From Cantharellus purpuraceus (Eukaryota; Basidiomycota; Agaricomycetes; Cantharellales; Hydnaceae), in the NCBI GenBank assembly GCA_025174535.1, contig JALBUN010000023.1:3720001-3784000 (forward strand): a stretch of DNA of 64,000 bases. The letters run 5' to 3'. Below, one piece after another: positions 22,029 to 31,940 of this stretch (position 1 is the first letter of the stretch; each line of letters opens with the position of its first letter). Below the pieces are notes generated by a model. That model worked only from the letters and a program-made list of their open reading frames with translations. It was not told the DNA's origin and did no database searches. The translations under genes were made by a program, and so were the position numbers.

Positions 22029-23029
22029 CTTGCCACATAAGGGATGAACACTTTAGCAAACCAATGTTCAAAGATATCATTGTTTGTCCAACCTGACGAC
22101 ATGGTACTTACACTGCAACAGTGCACTTTACCTCAGTACACCATAATGAAATAGAAACCAAACAAATATGCACCTGTGGGCAGGTGCATTAATGCCTTGG
22201 ATGTCAGGCAACAGACCCTCATTCAACACATCCCCCATGGCAGAAACACACTCCAAAATTGTCATGAGTTCAAGGTTATCACTACTGATCCTGTAGCAAT
22301 TTCTAGAACCACAAAGGAAGTAGTGCTTCCTATTCCCAGTCTTTCACCCACCACCCATTTGAATTCCCTTCTCATCTTTGTTCCACTCATGCTCTGGTGG
22401 TATATCCCTATATCTTTCCCTCAGCTTGAGCATCACACTGTTGAAAAAGTCTGCTACAATTTCCTTAGTGAAATGCTGTGCATCCTTTGGGTCAAGCTTG
22501 TTGGCTTTTGCTGCTATAAGTTCAGGATGTCACTTCTGAAAATTATACAGCCATTTCTTCCCAGGATATGTGCCAGTTAGTCATTGTGCATGTGTGTGGA
22601 ATGCTACACCATTGTAAGGCCATCCAGTACTTGATGACTGTTTGCACCATTCAGCAAGAACTAATTCCTGTGCAGGTGTCTCTAAATGAGCCTCCCTCCA
22701 GCTTTCATGTTGGTTCTCAGCCCTGTCAGTGAGCATTGATAAAGCAAGCTGCTCAGCAAGACAATGAGAGGTAACACGTGCAGAAAATCTGGTTTGTTAC
22801 TCACATTGTCCTGCTCTGCAGCCCTCCTGAATGACCGATATTTACCGTTAAGAACCCCCTCTATTGCAGCTTTAACCTGTCCTTTGTAGTTTGATGTTTG
22901 TGTGCCATGGTCGAACAGCCTGCCGTTGCAGCCGCATTGAAACACCGTTATGGCATGAACGGCGAAGTGTGACAGAATCCTTTGAGGGCTTTCTTTACCA
23001 ACATTTGTGTCTAAATTTTTTTTGGCCAT
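22029..23029 (-). pseudogene. N-terminal half of a pogo-like DDE transposase
   Basis: The ATG at 23029 lies just inside the right TIR. The protein reads MAKKNL..., then a psq-type helix-turn-helix (YKGQVKAAIEGVLNGKYRSF, RRAAEQDNVS; about 22795-22860). After a frame change, TPAQELVLAEWCKQSSS follows (22620-22680). The start of the DDE catalytic core is next: W-N-K-DEKGIQMGGG, with the first Asp near 22375, then SSDNLELMTILECVSA and SSGWTNNDIFEHWF (22050-22100). Stops at three places (after THAQ, FQK and GGG) each fit an Arg CGA codon changed to TGA. The rest of the catalytic core is missing at the LTR junction. Confidence 0.75.
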
Positions 23030-23241
23030 AACCAATGGGGGAGGGTGTCCGAAGTGCGTGAGCCTATAGTAGGTGGTTGCTACTCGCAGCTGCGGTGTTG
23101 GCGTCAACGGGGTACCTGTTGTACGGGAGTACCTCGGCCTTGCTCGTGGAGGAAGGCGAACCGACGCACTGCGGGGAATCCTCGGCTGCACTCCGAGCCT
23201 CATAAAGAGGGTTGCCAATGGGATTTGAGCAGCCAGCACAA

Positions 23242-26200
23242 ATGGCACCCTCTGCTTTTGCAACGGCCGACATTGAGCGCATCGTCGACCAGCTCTCTCT
23301 CCAAGACGCCATCGCCCTCGTCGCCGGCGTCGGTTTCTGGCACACGCATCCTATCCCCAGACTCGGCGTCCCCGCTATCAAGGTGAGCAGTCTTCTCTGT
23401 ATACGTCTCTCTCAACGTGTCGGCGCAGGTGTCCGACGGGCCCAACGGCGTCAGAGGCAACCGCTTCTTCATGGGCACCCCCGCCAAATGTCTCCCCGTG
23501 AGCACATGCCTCGGCGCTGACCACACAGCGCTGGATTGACACGTTCTCGCGCAGTGTGCCACGGCATTGGGCGCGACGTGGGACACCGGCCTCATCCGCC
23601 AGGTGGGCAGCGACCTCCTCGCCCCAGAGGCCAAGCTGCGCGCCGCGTCCGTCATGCTCGCGCCGACGGTCAACATACAGCGGGTGAGTGGGAATCATCC
23701 CATCTGTCGTGGGAGACTGAATCTCCCTCCCCGTCTCCAGTCGCCATTGGGTGGACGTGTGCGTCTTGTTCTCCCAACGCTTTCGCCCTGCCCCGCGCTG
23801 ACCCTCTGCCACAGTCCTTTGAAAGCTTCTCTGAGGACCCGCACTTGTCGGGACACATTGCCTCTGCCTATATCAACGGCGTGCAGAGTGCCGGTGTCGG
23901 CTCTTGTATCAAACACTTTGTGTGAGCTCTCCGCATGTTCCAAAGCGCGCTGCACCTGAGCACGCGCGCAGAGCCAATGACCAGGAGAACGACCGCATGG
24001 CCGTGGACAGCATCGTTGGCGACCGGGCACTGCGAGAGATCTACCTCATGCCATTCATGCTCGCGCAGAAACACGCCAAGCCATGGGCGTACATGTCTGC
24101 GTAAGCCCTGTCCCGCATCTTGACACTATCAACATGACACGCGTGCAACTAGGTACAACCGTCTCAACGGCACACACTGCTCAGAGAACCCGGCGCTGTT
24201 GAAGGGAATCCTACAGGGCGAATGGGGCTCCGACGCCCTCGTCATGAGCGACTGGTCCGTTCCCTGCCATCATCACACCCTTGAGATTCTGCCCAACGCT
24301 TTTCTACCAGGTTCGGCGTGTACAGCGTGACAGAGTCCATCAACGCAGGAGTAGACTTGGAGATGCCCGGTGACGACAAGTGGCGCACCCTGGACCACAC
24401 CACCCGCGCCGTGACCTCCCGCAAGCTCATGTTCAGCACCCTCAAGGAGCGCGCGACCAAGGTCCTCGAGCTCGTGCAGAAATGCGCCAAGGGTGCGCCA
24501 GAGGTGCGTGCGGTCCCGACGGACCCTCCCTCCGCGCCCCCCACTCCTGACCCACCCTTGAAACGCAGGTCCTCGACGGCGACGGCGCTGAGCGCACCAG
24601 CGACAGCACGGCGGACAACACGCTGATGCGCACCGTCGCGTCGCAGGCGATCGTCCTCCTCAAGAACGAGGGGGGCCTGCTCCCCCTGCGCGCCGACACG
24701 CTGAAGAAGGTCGCCATTATCGGCCCCAATGCCAAGGCGCGCGTGATCTCGGGCGGCGGTTCGGCGGCGTTGAAGCCTTCGTATGTTGTCACGCCGTATG
24801 ACGGGATCGTGAACGCCCTGCCCAGGGGCGTCGAGGTGCTTTACAGCGAGGGGGCAAGCGGTAAGCCCACCATGCACGAAAGCACGCTCTCAAACATTGA
24901 CCGCCTCCCAGCCTGCCAGACGCTGCCCACGCTGGACACTGAGCTGATCACGGACACGGGCGAACCGGGGTGGATACTCACGTGGCACAACATGTCCGAG
25001 GACGGGGACACGATCCTGTCCGAGACGCTGGACACGCAGCTTGTGGACGAGACGAACATGTTCCTCGTGGACGCCGTGCCCCCCGCGGGGACGCAGGCGC
25101 GGTGGGGGCTGCGCCTGCGCGGACGGCTGCGCGCGCGCGGGGTGGGGGTGGGGCGGTTTGCGTTTGGGCTGACGGTGACGGGGCGCGGGCGGCTGTATGT
25201 GCGGGGGCGGCTCGTGATTGATAATTGGGAGGCGCAGCGGCAGGGGCGGGCGTTTTTCGGGATGGGGACGGAGGAGGAGACGGGGGTGGTGGAGGTGGGG
25301 GCGGGGGAGACGCCGGAGGTGATGGTGGAGTTTTCGAATGTGGGGGGGGTGCGGAGCGGGGTGGAGGGGGGGGCGGAGATGGGGGTGGCGGGGCAGGTGG
25401 TGCAGGCGGGGTTGCGTTTGGGGGGGCGGGATGTGGTGGATGCGGAGGCGGAGATGCGGGAGGCGGTAGCGTGTGCGCGGGCGGCGGACGTGGCGGTGGT
25501 GGTGGTGGGGCTGAATAGTGACTGGGAGAGCGAGGGGTATGATCGGACGACGTTGGCGCTTCCGGGGAGGACGGATGAGCTTGTGGAGCAGGTGCTCAAG
25601 GCGAATCCGAGGACGGTCGTTGTGACGCAGTCGGTGCGTGTTCTGGGTTTGACGTTGGGTTGGTGCTGATGTTGCGTGTTCTAGGGATCGGCAATTACGA
25701 TGCCATGGGCCGACGCCGTACCCGCACTGGTGCACGCATGGTATCTCGGCAACGCAACGGGCGACGCCATCGCCGACGTCCTCTTTGGAAAGGTCAACCC
25801 GTCCGGCAAGCTCTCCCTCACGTTCCCGCGCCGTTTGGAGGACACACCGTCGTATGGGCATTATTCGTCTGAGAATGGAAAGGTGGGTTTTGTTTTTCGT
25901 GAGGGCTCACTACCCTTACACCCTCCTTCCCGTACAGGTTCGGTATGGCGAGGATCTGTTCGTTGTGAGTGTTTAAATGCACTGGCGTTGAAAGATTTGC
26001 TGATACATACGGCCGACCACGTATAGGGATACAAACACTATCTCCACCGCAAACTCCCCCCTCTGTTCCCCTTCGGGTACGAATCTACTCCATAAGCCTC
26101 ACACAAAGCAACACTAACCATCGTCCAAACTCACACCCAGATTCGGCCTCTCCTACACCACGTTTGCCTACACAGACGTGACGCTTTCCAGCAGCGTAGT

Positions 26201-26567
26201 ACCGGCCGCCGCCACCGCCGCCACCGCCGACTTTACGCTGACCGTCTCCTTCGGGGTGACCAACACGGGGCGCGTAACGGGGTCCGAGGTAGCGCAGGTC
26301 TATACCTCGCTCCCAGCCACCTCGCCGCTCACACACGTGCCGCGCGCACTAAAGGGGTTCGCCAAGGTGCGGGGGGTGGCGCCGGGGGAGACGGTGCGCG
26401 TGGAGGTGGTGCTGGACAGGTATGCGGTGTCGTATTGGGAGGAGAGGCGGGGGCGGTGGGTGGTGGAGGCGGGGGTGTATATGGTGCATGTGGGGGCGTC
26501 GTGTGAGGATGTGAGGGGGGGGGCGAGGTTTGTGGTTGAGAGGGAGTTTTCGTGGGTGGGGTTGTAG
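23242..26567 (+). CDS. GH3 beta-glucosidase
   Basis: Thirteen exons (23242-23382, 23429-23497, 23555-23683, 23741-23758, 23815-23921, 23972-24100, 24153-24254, 24311-24503, 24569-25633, 25685-25882, 25938-25964, 26027-26076, 26141-26567) give 884 aa. It should hydrolyse terminal beta-glucosyl residues such as cellobiose. The GH3 N-terminal domain has [23 protein letters not shown] and [13 protein letters not shown]; the nucleophile is Asp231 in MSDW. A PA14-like insert (about 405-560) precedes the second domain, where WESEGYDRT near 617 supplies the likely acid/base Glu. The C-terminal fibronectin-III-like domain starts at [12 protein letters not shown]. There is no signal peptide after [15 protein letters not shown], suggesting an intracellular enzyme. 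A Met 8 codons upstream is an alternative start. Exons of 18 and 27 bp are notable. Confidence 0.93.
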
Positions 26568-27103
26568 TTTTGGGGTTTTTTTTTTTTTTTTTTTTTTTTT
26601 TTATTTTTTTTTTTTTTTTTTTGCGTGTGGTGACTGGGTGCGTGAACGATGTTTTTTTTTTTTTTTTTCGATTGTCGATCATGTATCAATAAAAATAAAG
26701 GTCATTTTACAATGCGAGGACATGAGGTGGGAGAATTCATATCATGGGGTGAAAGGAGTGTAGTAAAGCCAGGTCAAAGAACGTTCAGATATTCCGTCGA
26801 CATGATGTAACTTTTCAAACCTCACTGAAGGCAGTCTTCCCATTGACCCTGAGGAACACCGGACGGAGCGCTCGACGTATGTCCGTCGTCATTGCTCAGC
26901 ACCACACACACTACACCCGTCATAGAAACCCTCCTGTTAGGGCAGTTCTATTCATCCCTGAAAGAAAAGTCTTAACCTGAACATCCATCCGTGGTTCCAG
27001 TTGCAAGATCGATCTCGGATGATCATATAAATGCTTCAGGGGGAACCCCCCCCCTTCTTAACAGGGTCGCAGCCACCGTGACGTCGAGAAATCCCCGTAC
27101 AAC
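26568..27103 (+). other. 3' flank of the GH3 gene: long T tracts and poly(A) signal
   Basis: T runs (26580-26621, broken once by A; and 26651-26667) follow the stop, then AATAAA at about 26688. The rest, to 27103, contains a short C9-type run at 27044-27052 and no gene. Confidence 0.5.
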
Positions 27104-27747
27104 ATGACCTTTAAACCGCCTACATTTGACCTTGACGAAACGGTCTTCTTCTCGGGACCCGGGGGCTACATATCGTCGTCAGAGTGGAATATGTCGCGCC
27201 ACCCCCCGGTGAAGAGAATACTGTTTAGAGAGTCATTCCCGATCCACGAGTGCGCACACGGTCTATCTATTGTCAATGTCCCGTTGGAGCTAAATAAATA
27301 AATAAATAAATAAAAACAAGTTCTTCTTTACAGACCTTGCTCTCCGACCGCCCCGCCCTGCTCCCCTCCCTAGAAGCATTCGAAGTCAGCGATTCGCACA
27401 CTGGGAATGGCAGGACATTGTCCGACCCGGCCGTGCAGTCTCTTCTTGGCGCCACTCCCAACCTGCAAGTCCTCAGACTGGACGCGTGCACGGCCCTCAC
27501 GGATGCGACGCTCATCCGCGCCTTTCATTGCTGTCCGCTTTTAATACGGGTTCGGCTGACGGGAACCGGTCAGCGGACGGGCTCTATTAGAGGCGCCGCG
27601 CTTCGAGAGCTCAAGACGCATCTGGAGCTCTGTCCCGATCTCAAAGAGCTGGTTCTTTACAACCAGGCATACGACCAGCATGACGTCATAGCGCTTAGCA
27701 GGGTGAGACAAGAGCTGGTGATTAAGCTGGTGAAAAGCACAGTATGA
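27104..27747 (+). CDS. Small RNI/leucine-rich-repeat-like protein
   Basis: Exons 27104-27277 and 27334-27747 give 195 aa. The intron (56 bp) holds an (AAAT)n run at 27292-27316, which is why an uninterrupted reading stops early. The second exon carries RNI-type repeats: PSLEAFEVSDSHTG, TPNLQVLRLDACTALTDATL, CPLLIRVRLTGTGQ and CPDLKELVLYNQAYD. Such repeats are protein-interaction surfaces, often attached to F-boxes, but no F-box is visible; the first 58 residues (MTFKPPTFDLDETVFF...) are unassigned. It could be the C-terminal relic of a longer F-box/LRR gene. Confidence 0.65.
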
Positions 27748-27850
27748 TCGCAGCCTTTCCTGGAGGAATGCACCTCGAGGCCGGCGCATTGCGCTCAACA
27801 GTGTGAGGCATGAGGAGTACAGTATGATCGCAGCCTTTCCTGGAGGATGG
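27739..27850 (+). repeat. Direct repeat straddling the RNI gene stop codon
   Basis: 'acagtatgatcgcagcctt' plus 'tcctggagga' occurs at 27739 and again about 81 bp later (27819-27847). 'gtgagacaagagctggtgatt' and 'gtgtgaggcatgagg' before them are also partly alike. The first copy contains the TGA stop. It looks like a local segmental duplication. Confidence 0.65.
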
Positions 27851-28848
27851 TCTATGAGGGCGTTGGCATGGGAGTGTCTGGGTCCGGGAAGTATCAAGAT
27901 GCCCGAGGTGTCCTTCTATGATGTACTTTTGACAGTTTGCGTACAGGATATGTGATTCGTGATGTCGCTTCACCGTACAATTGCACCGCTGGTCTCTTCA
28001 CTGCTATTTATATTCATGTACAGCGACGAGAGCGGAAACCTTGAGGTAACGCGCTGGAGGATGAGCGTCTTCGACCCGACGAGATCGGGAGAATGATTGC
28101 AGCGGCACGTTTCATGTGACAAGAATAAATGTAGCATCAACGGGAACATGTGCGATTGGCACAATGGCTGTGTTGTACTTTTTATCAGCGCCTTTGGAAG
28201 GAGACTTTTTCCACGTGCCTTTTTGTACAGTTTGTCGTACAATCGCCTAGGCCAAGCGTATCCAGCTTGACAGATCCAGGACATCAAGTGAGACCATGTT
28301 GAGCTTCTGAAAGTTCAACTCCATCAAAGCCGTGGGTGAGTAAATAACAAAAGTCTCGTGTCAAGGCAAAAAAGGCGCATCTCGTAATAGCTTTGACGTT
28401 ACATCGCGGGCTTAGCTCTGACTTGTTATGGCGATGAACCCCCAATTGTTAGCCGTTTGTCATAGCAAAACAACAACAAGAGGCTTGGCGCGCAGCTCGA
28501 GCTTATGTTAGCAAACTCTTTTTCACCCTTGAACCTTCAAACACATATATTTCCAACTACTTATTCTTTCCCTTTCACAACAACTGTCTCTACATCTCAC
28601 AGCACGCGTCGAACCACCCCGATTCGAGCCATACACTTACAGTCACGTCTTTCTCTTGTGAGTGGAATTAGCCCGTACCTCCGCAGCGTCCTCTCTAACC
28701 GGGTGCGCTCATTACACCCTTCCACTTTGTGACAACGATGCTAATTTATTGTCGTGTTAGAACCGTTCGAATACTCTAGAGGAGTCGGGACAGGTGCCTC
28801 TTCTCCACAAGTATTCTCTTCTCTCCCTAGCAATTTCGACGGTCTCTC
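27748..28848. other. Intergenic DNA
   Basis: Apart from the direct repeat, no gene was recognised. The right part (28505-28848) is CT-rich with a 'ccctag' before the next ATG, so a 5' exon or 5'-UTR intron of the 28849 gene may lie here. Confidence 0.35.
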
Positions 28849-30531
28849 ATGTGCCCACAATCTCCCCCTCTATCCGTACTACCCTCGTATCGCCCATATC
28901 CCTCTCCGCGATCCAAATCGCCAACCTTAATCGCTCAATTCAAAGGCTCCCGGAAACTGCCGACGCTCAAGTATCCTCTCACGGATATTACGAATTTCAC
29001 TCTTGCGCAAGCTACGTTTCAGCTCTCAAACCTCATCCCCACCCCGGAAAACGATGAACGCCTCATAGCTCAAGCACGGGAATTATTGGGTGATGCTATT
29101 CCAAGGAAAAATCGTGGAAAAAGCAGGCGCGGGCGGCCGAGGGCTGTCCGTGAACGCGACACTGGTGGTGCCGCGGTGCTACGCTCTCCCATTCCTTTGT
29201 CCTCATCTCCCCGCCCATCTTCCCACCCTGTCTTCAATTTCCGGGTCGCAAAACGCAAGTCTCTGCCATCTTCGCCTATCTTGTCAAACATCCCCTCCCG
29301 TAAATCCCCCAATAGTGCCAATAATACTCTGTCACGAACACCTCGTCGTCGCTTCCCTTCGGTTTCTGCAATAACCCCCGACACGCCTAGACAAGCATGT
29401 AAACGGAAGAAACGCTGGTCGTCAACGTCTCCGCGTGGCAACTCGGTCTCTCCTCTTAGCCCTTCTAGCCCAACACTAAGTGCGCGTCGACCACGCCACT
29501 CTTATGATGGCCTACCTGTGACAAGCAGCGTGCACCAGGTCCCCCCTCTGAGTTTCCCCGTGCCTCCGCCTTCGGCCCCCGCGTTTGCTCGTTGTGCATC
29601 CCATGTCAACGCTGGGCAGCAGCTCCCCCCAGCCATGAACTTGGGATCAGGGCTCCCACAGGCAAAGGGGCGTAAGAAACGCACGAAACGAGAACTTGCT
29701 GAGATCCAGTGGCAGATCACTGTGCATAAGAGCCTCGCATGGAGAACGACGCGTGGGCATCTAATGAAGTCCCAAAGACAAGACGTGTGCGAGAAATGCA
29801 CTAGGGCTGAGGCAGATCCACACCTTGCAATGATGGATCTTGCACAAGGCGGATTGAGGATCGCGTTTGAACGACCTCCGTGTACGTGCGCTGGTTGTGA
29901 CGAGCCGAGAGAGAGCTGGAAAGACGCCCAAATGCATTGGACGGACTCGCTCGAGCGTGAACTCGTCAAGCGGCTTTGGGTGAAGCTCATTGCGCAAGGA
30001 TGCAGGACAGCACCTGTGGCTCCTGCATATCATCCTCCACAGGAGGCCCCTACGCCATTCCCTACTATAGACCATTCTCAAGATGGGATACCATTTCCTT
30101 CGGAGAAATCTGAGCAACAGCTAGCTCCTGCGATCCAACTTTCTTCCGCTTCATGTCCTGGGTCTAGCGATCAGATGGGTCCGGGGATCACACCGCGACG
30201 AAGGGTCTCTGCTATGACGTTCGCTTCTCAGACCCGCCCACCTGTCTCTCTCCCTGCTCAACTTCTCTCGTCTCCACAACCCCATGCTACGGCCACCGTC
30301 CCAATCTCTTCTTTCACTGCCGAGCGAACACTTGCCAATTCTCAGTGTCAGGTGCCCTGGAATTCAGCGCCTACACCGAGAGGCACGTTGACGCCTGCGC
30401 AGCTAACTGCGCAGGCGATACTCCGTCATGGCGACAGTCGTTCGAAACCTATGAGAAGAGGTCGCCCGCCTGGGATACTGCCGAGAGCGAGCTCGCTTCG
30501 CCATGTAGTGGCAGTAGGGTATGCTGATTAA
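28849..30531 (+). CDS. Hypothetical basic protein with AT-hook-like motifs
   Basis: An unbroken 560-codon frame. RGRPR-type AT-hook cores occur twice: KSRRGRPRAVRE near residue 92 and MRRGRPPGILPR near 540. This suggests minor-groove binding and a nuclear location. Between them lie Ser/Pro-rich disordered sequence (about 110-270), a Lys/Arg patch GRKKRTKRELAEIQWQ (about 275), and a conserved-looking block with VCEKCTRAEADPH and PPCTCAGC, whose Cys pairs could bind Zn. The final residues are RHVVAVGYAD. I recognise no named family. Codon usage and an unbroken frame make it a likely gene, but an additional 5' exon is possible. Confidence 0.65.
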   Translation: MCPQSPPLSVLPSYRPYPSPRSKSPTLIAQFKGSRKLPTLKYPLTDITNFTLAQATFQLSNLIPTPENDERLIAQARELLGDAIPRKNRGKSRRGRPRAVRERDTGGAAVLRSPIPLSSSPRPSSHPVFNFRVAKRKSLPSSPILSNIPSRKSPNSANNTLSRTPRRRFPSVSAITPDTPRQACKRKKRWSSTSPRGNSVSPLSPSSPTLSARRPRHSYDGLPVTSSVHQVPPLSFPVPPPSAPAFARCASHVNAGQQLPPAMNLGSGLPQAKGRKKRTKRELAEIQWQITVHKSLAWRTTRGHLMKSQRQDVCEKCTRAEADPHLAMMDLAQGGLRIAFERPPCTCAGCDEPRESWKDAQMHWTDSLERELVKRLWVKLIAQGCRTAPVAPAYHPPQEAPTPFPTIDHSQDGIPFPSEKSEQQLAPAIQLSSASCPGSSDQMGPGITPRRRVSAMTFASQTRPPVSLPAQLLSSPQPHATATVPISSFTAERTLANSQCQVPWNSAPTPRGTLTPAQLTAQAILRHGDSRSKPMRRGRPPGILPRASSLRHVVAVGYAD

Positions 30532-30778
30532 ATTTTTGCACTCCCATACTGTTCGCAGCCGGAGTTTAATCTTTTTTTCCTTTCCTTTCCTTAATTGCTA
30601 GAGCTGTATCCAAAGCCTTTGTCAGGTCAAATCTTGTGTCAAATCGCCTTGTGGTCATCTGTATTCCTTCTTGTGATGTTCCTGACAGTTTATAGGTAAC
30701 GATTTATCATACCCCTTAGTATCATTAATAGACGGGATTGTAATCCTTCCTTGAACACAAAGCAAGGCTGCAAAGCAA

Positions 30779-31940
30779 TCATATTGCATCCTCCGCCTCC
30801 GACTTCTTCCTCAAGCCCTTCATCCGCTTGCTTCCCCGATCTAGTGCACCCAAATCCTGCTTCGGCAAATGTATCCGCCCGCGCAGATCACCCATGTCGT
30901 CCACCTCCTGGTTCCGCTTCCGCTTCCCGAGTCCCTGCTCCACGTCCTTCTTCTTTAGCTTGGGCCGCTTCATCGCGAGCTGGAGAAGCGCAGGCGGTGG
31001 ATCGGTATGACGTCGGAGGACCAAGTCGAGCGACGGGCCGTGGGGTGCGAGTGCGACGTAGGGTGTGCGTGTACCTGATTTTTGAAAGGAGACGGTGTAT
31101 GTGCGTAGGTGCACTTTTGGGAGGACCTCAGTGGAGGGTGTGGATATGGATGTGGATGTGTCTGTGGCTGTGGCAGGTGCGCCTGTTGGAGAGGGTGCAA
31201 CGGTGACGCTGATGACGTGTTCGATACCTTTCAGATGGATGCCATCACCGACTTCACCGGCGTTGAATAGGTCGAGAAGGAGAGATTTGAGCTGGGAGTA
31301 TCGGGGGTGCGCGTCGAATAGTTCTGATGCGAAGTGCATCAGTGGTGTGTGGCCTGGTGTCGCTTTTTGACCCTGGTTTTTTTTTTCCGTTCACTCATAG
31401 TGAGCACATACAACTCGACAAAAAAAGCATTTGCGGGCAGACGTACGGGAATATCACTGATGGGGACGTAATTCTCGATACCAAGCTCACACATGTCTAG
31501 CACCCTGCTGTCAAACATCCGAGCGAGCACAAGGCCATTCGGACGCTTCTTGCTGCTCTGTCCGATAACAAAAAACGAGGCATCGTTCTTTTGTGACCAA
31601 AACTCCAACGAGGAAGCATCCATGAAAGGGTGGATCTCATTCTTCTTCGAAAAGGAGACGGCATGTGGCCGTTTTAGAGCCATCTACCATTGTGTATGAG
31701 TAATATAATGCGCTGTAGCGTAGAAAGAAGACACTCACGATGTCTTTCATAACATTGTTCACTGTCTCGCCAGGATGTGTGCCCCTCACGAAAATTGCTG
31801 TTCTTGGATCCTCGACCTCTTTTGGCTCTCGCGCTTCCAAGGCACGCTTAGAGCGAGCATTCCGAGGTTTTCTAGAGACTTGATAGTGAGATTGATTGGT
31901 TTGAATCTATCGTCTGGGATACTTACACGGTTCGCAGCAT
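30779..31940 (-). CDS. RPF2: Ribosome biogenesis protein RPF2 (Brix domain)
   Basis: Exons (complement) 31927-31940 (14 bp), 31739-31871, 31447-31683 and 30779-31372 give 325 aa. RPF2 works with RRS1 to load the 5S RNP onto the pre-60S subunit in the nucleolus. The N-terminus MLRTVKPRNARSKRALE leads into the Brix domain: DPRTAIFVRGTHPGE, MALKRPHAVSFSKKNEIHPF, FFVIGQSSKKRPNGLVLAR, MHFASELFDAHPRYSQLKSL and the TYTVSFQKSG strand. The basic tail (MKRPKLKKKDVEQ and RKRNQEVDD) is typical. The length matches the family (about 310-345 aa). The first exon is only MLRTV; its splice (GT|gtaagt) fits the conserved start. Confidence 0.94.

Larger units (their letters stand above)
19253..23066. mobile_element. 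pogo-like DNA transposon with TIRs and TA target duplication
   Basis: The left end reads TAGGGCCACGCACTTCGGAC from 19253. The reverse complement of the right end (from 23066) reads TAGGCTCACGCACTTCGGAC. Both continue ACCC(C/T)CC, giving about 27-30 bp of inverted repeat. A TA dinucleotide flanks each side (19251-19252 and 23067-23068), as expected for Tc1/mariner-pogo elements. Inside are two pogo-type transposase remnants facing each other and a long LTR copy (20839-22028). 'TCGGTCAGTCAC' occurs twice near the left end (19285, 19367). The element is non-functional as it stands. Confidence 0.8.

Noticed and set aside
24242..25861. Large minus-strand ORFs inside the GH3 gene
   Set aside because: Composition shadows of the G-rich coding strand; the + strand model covers the region with catalytic motifs.
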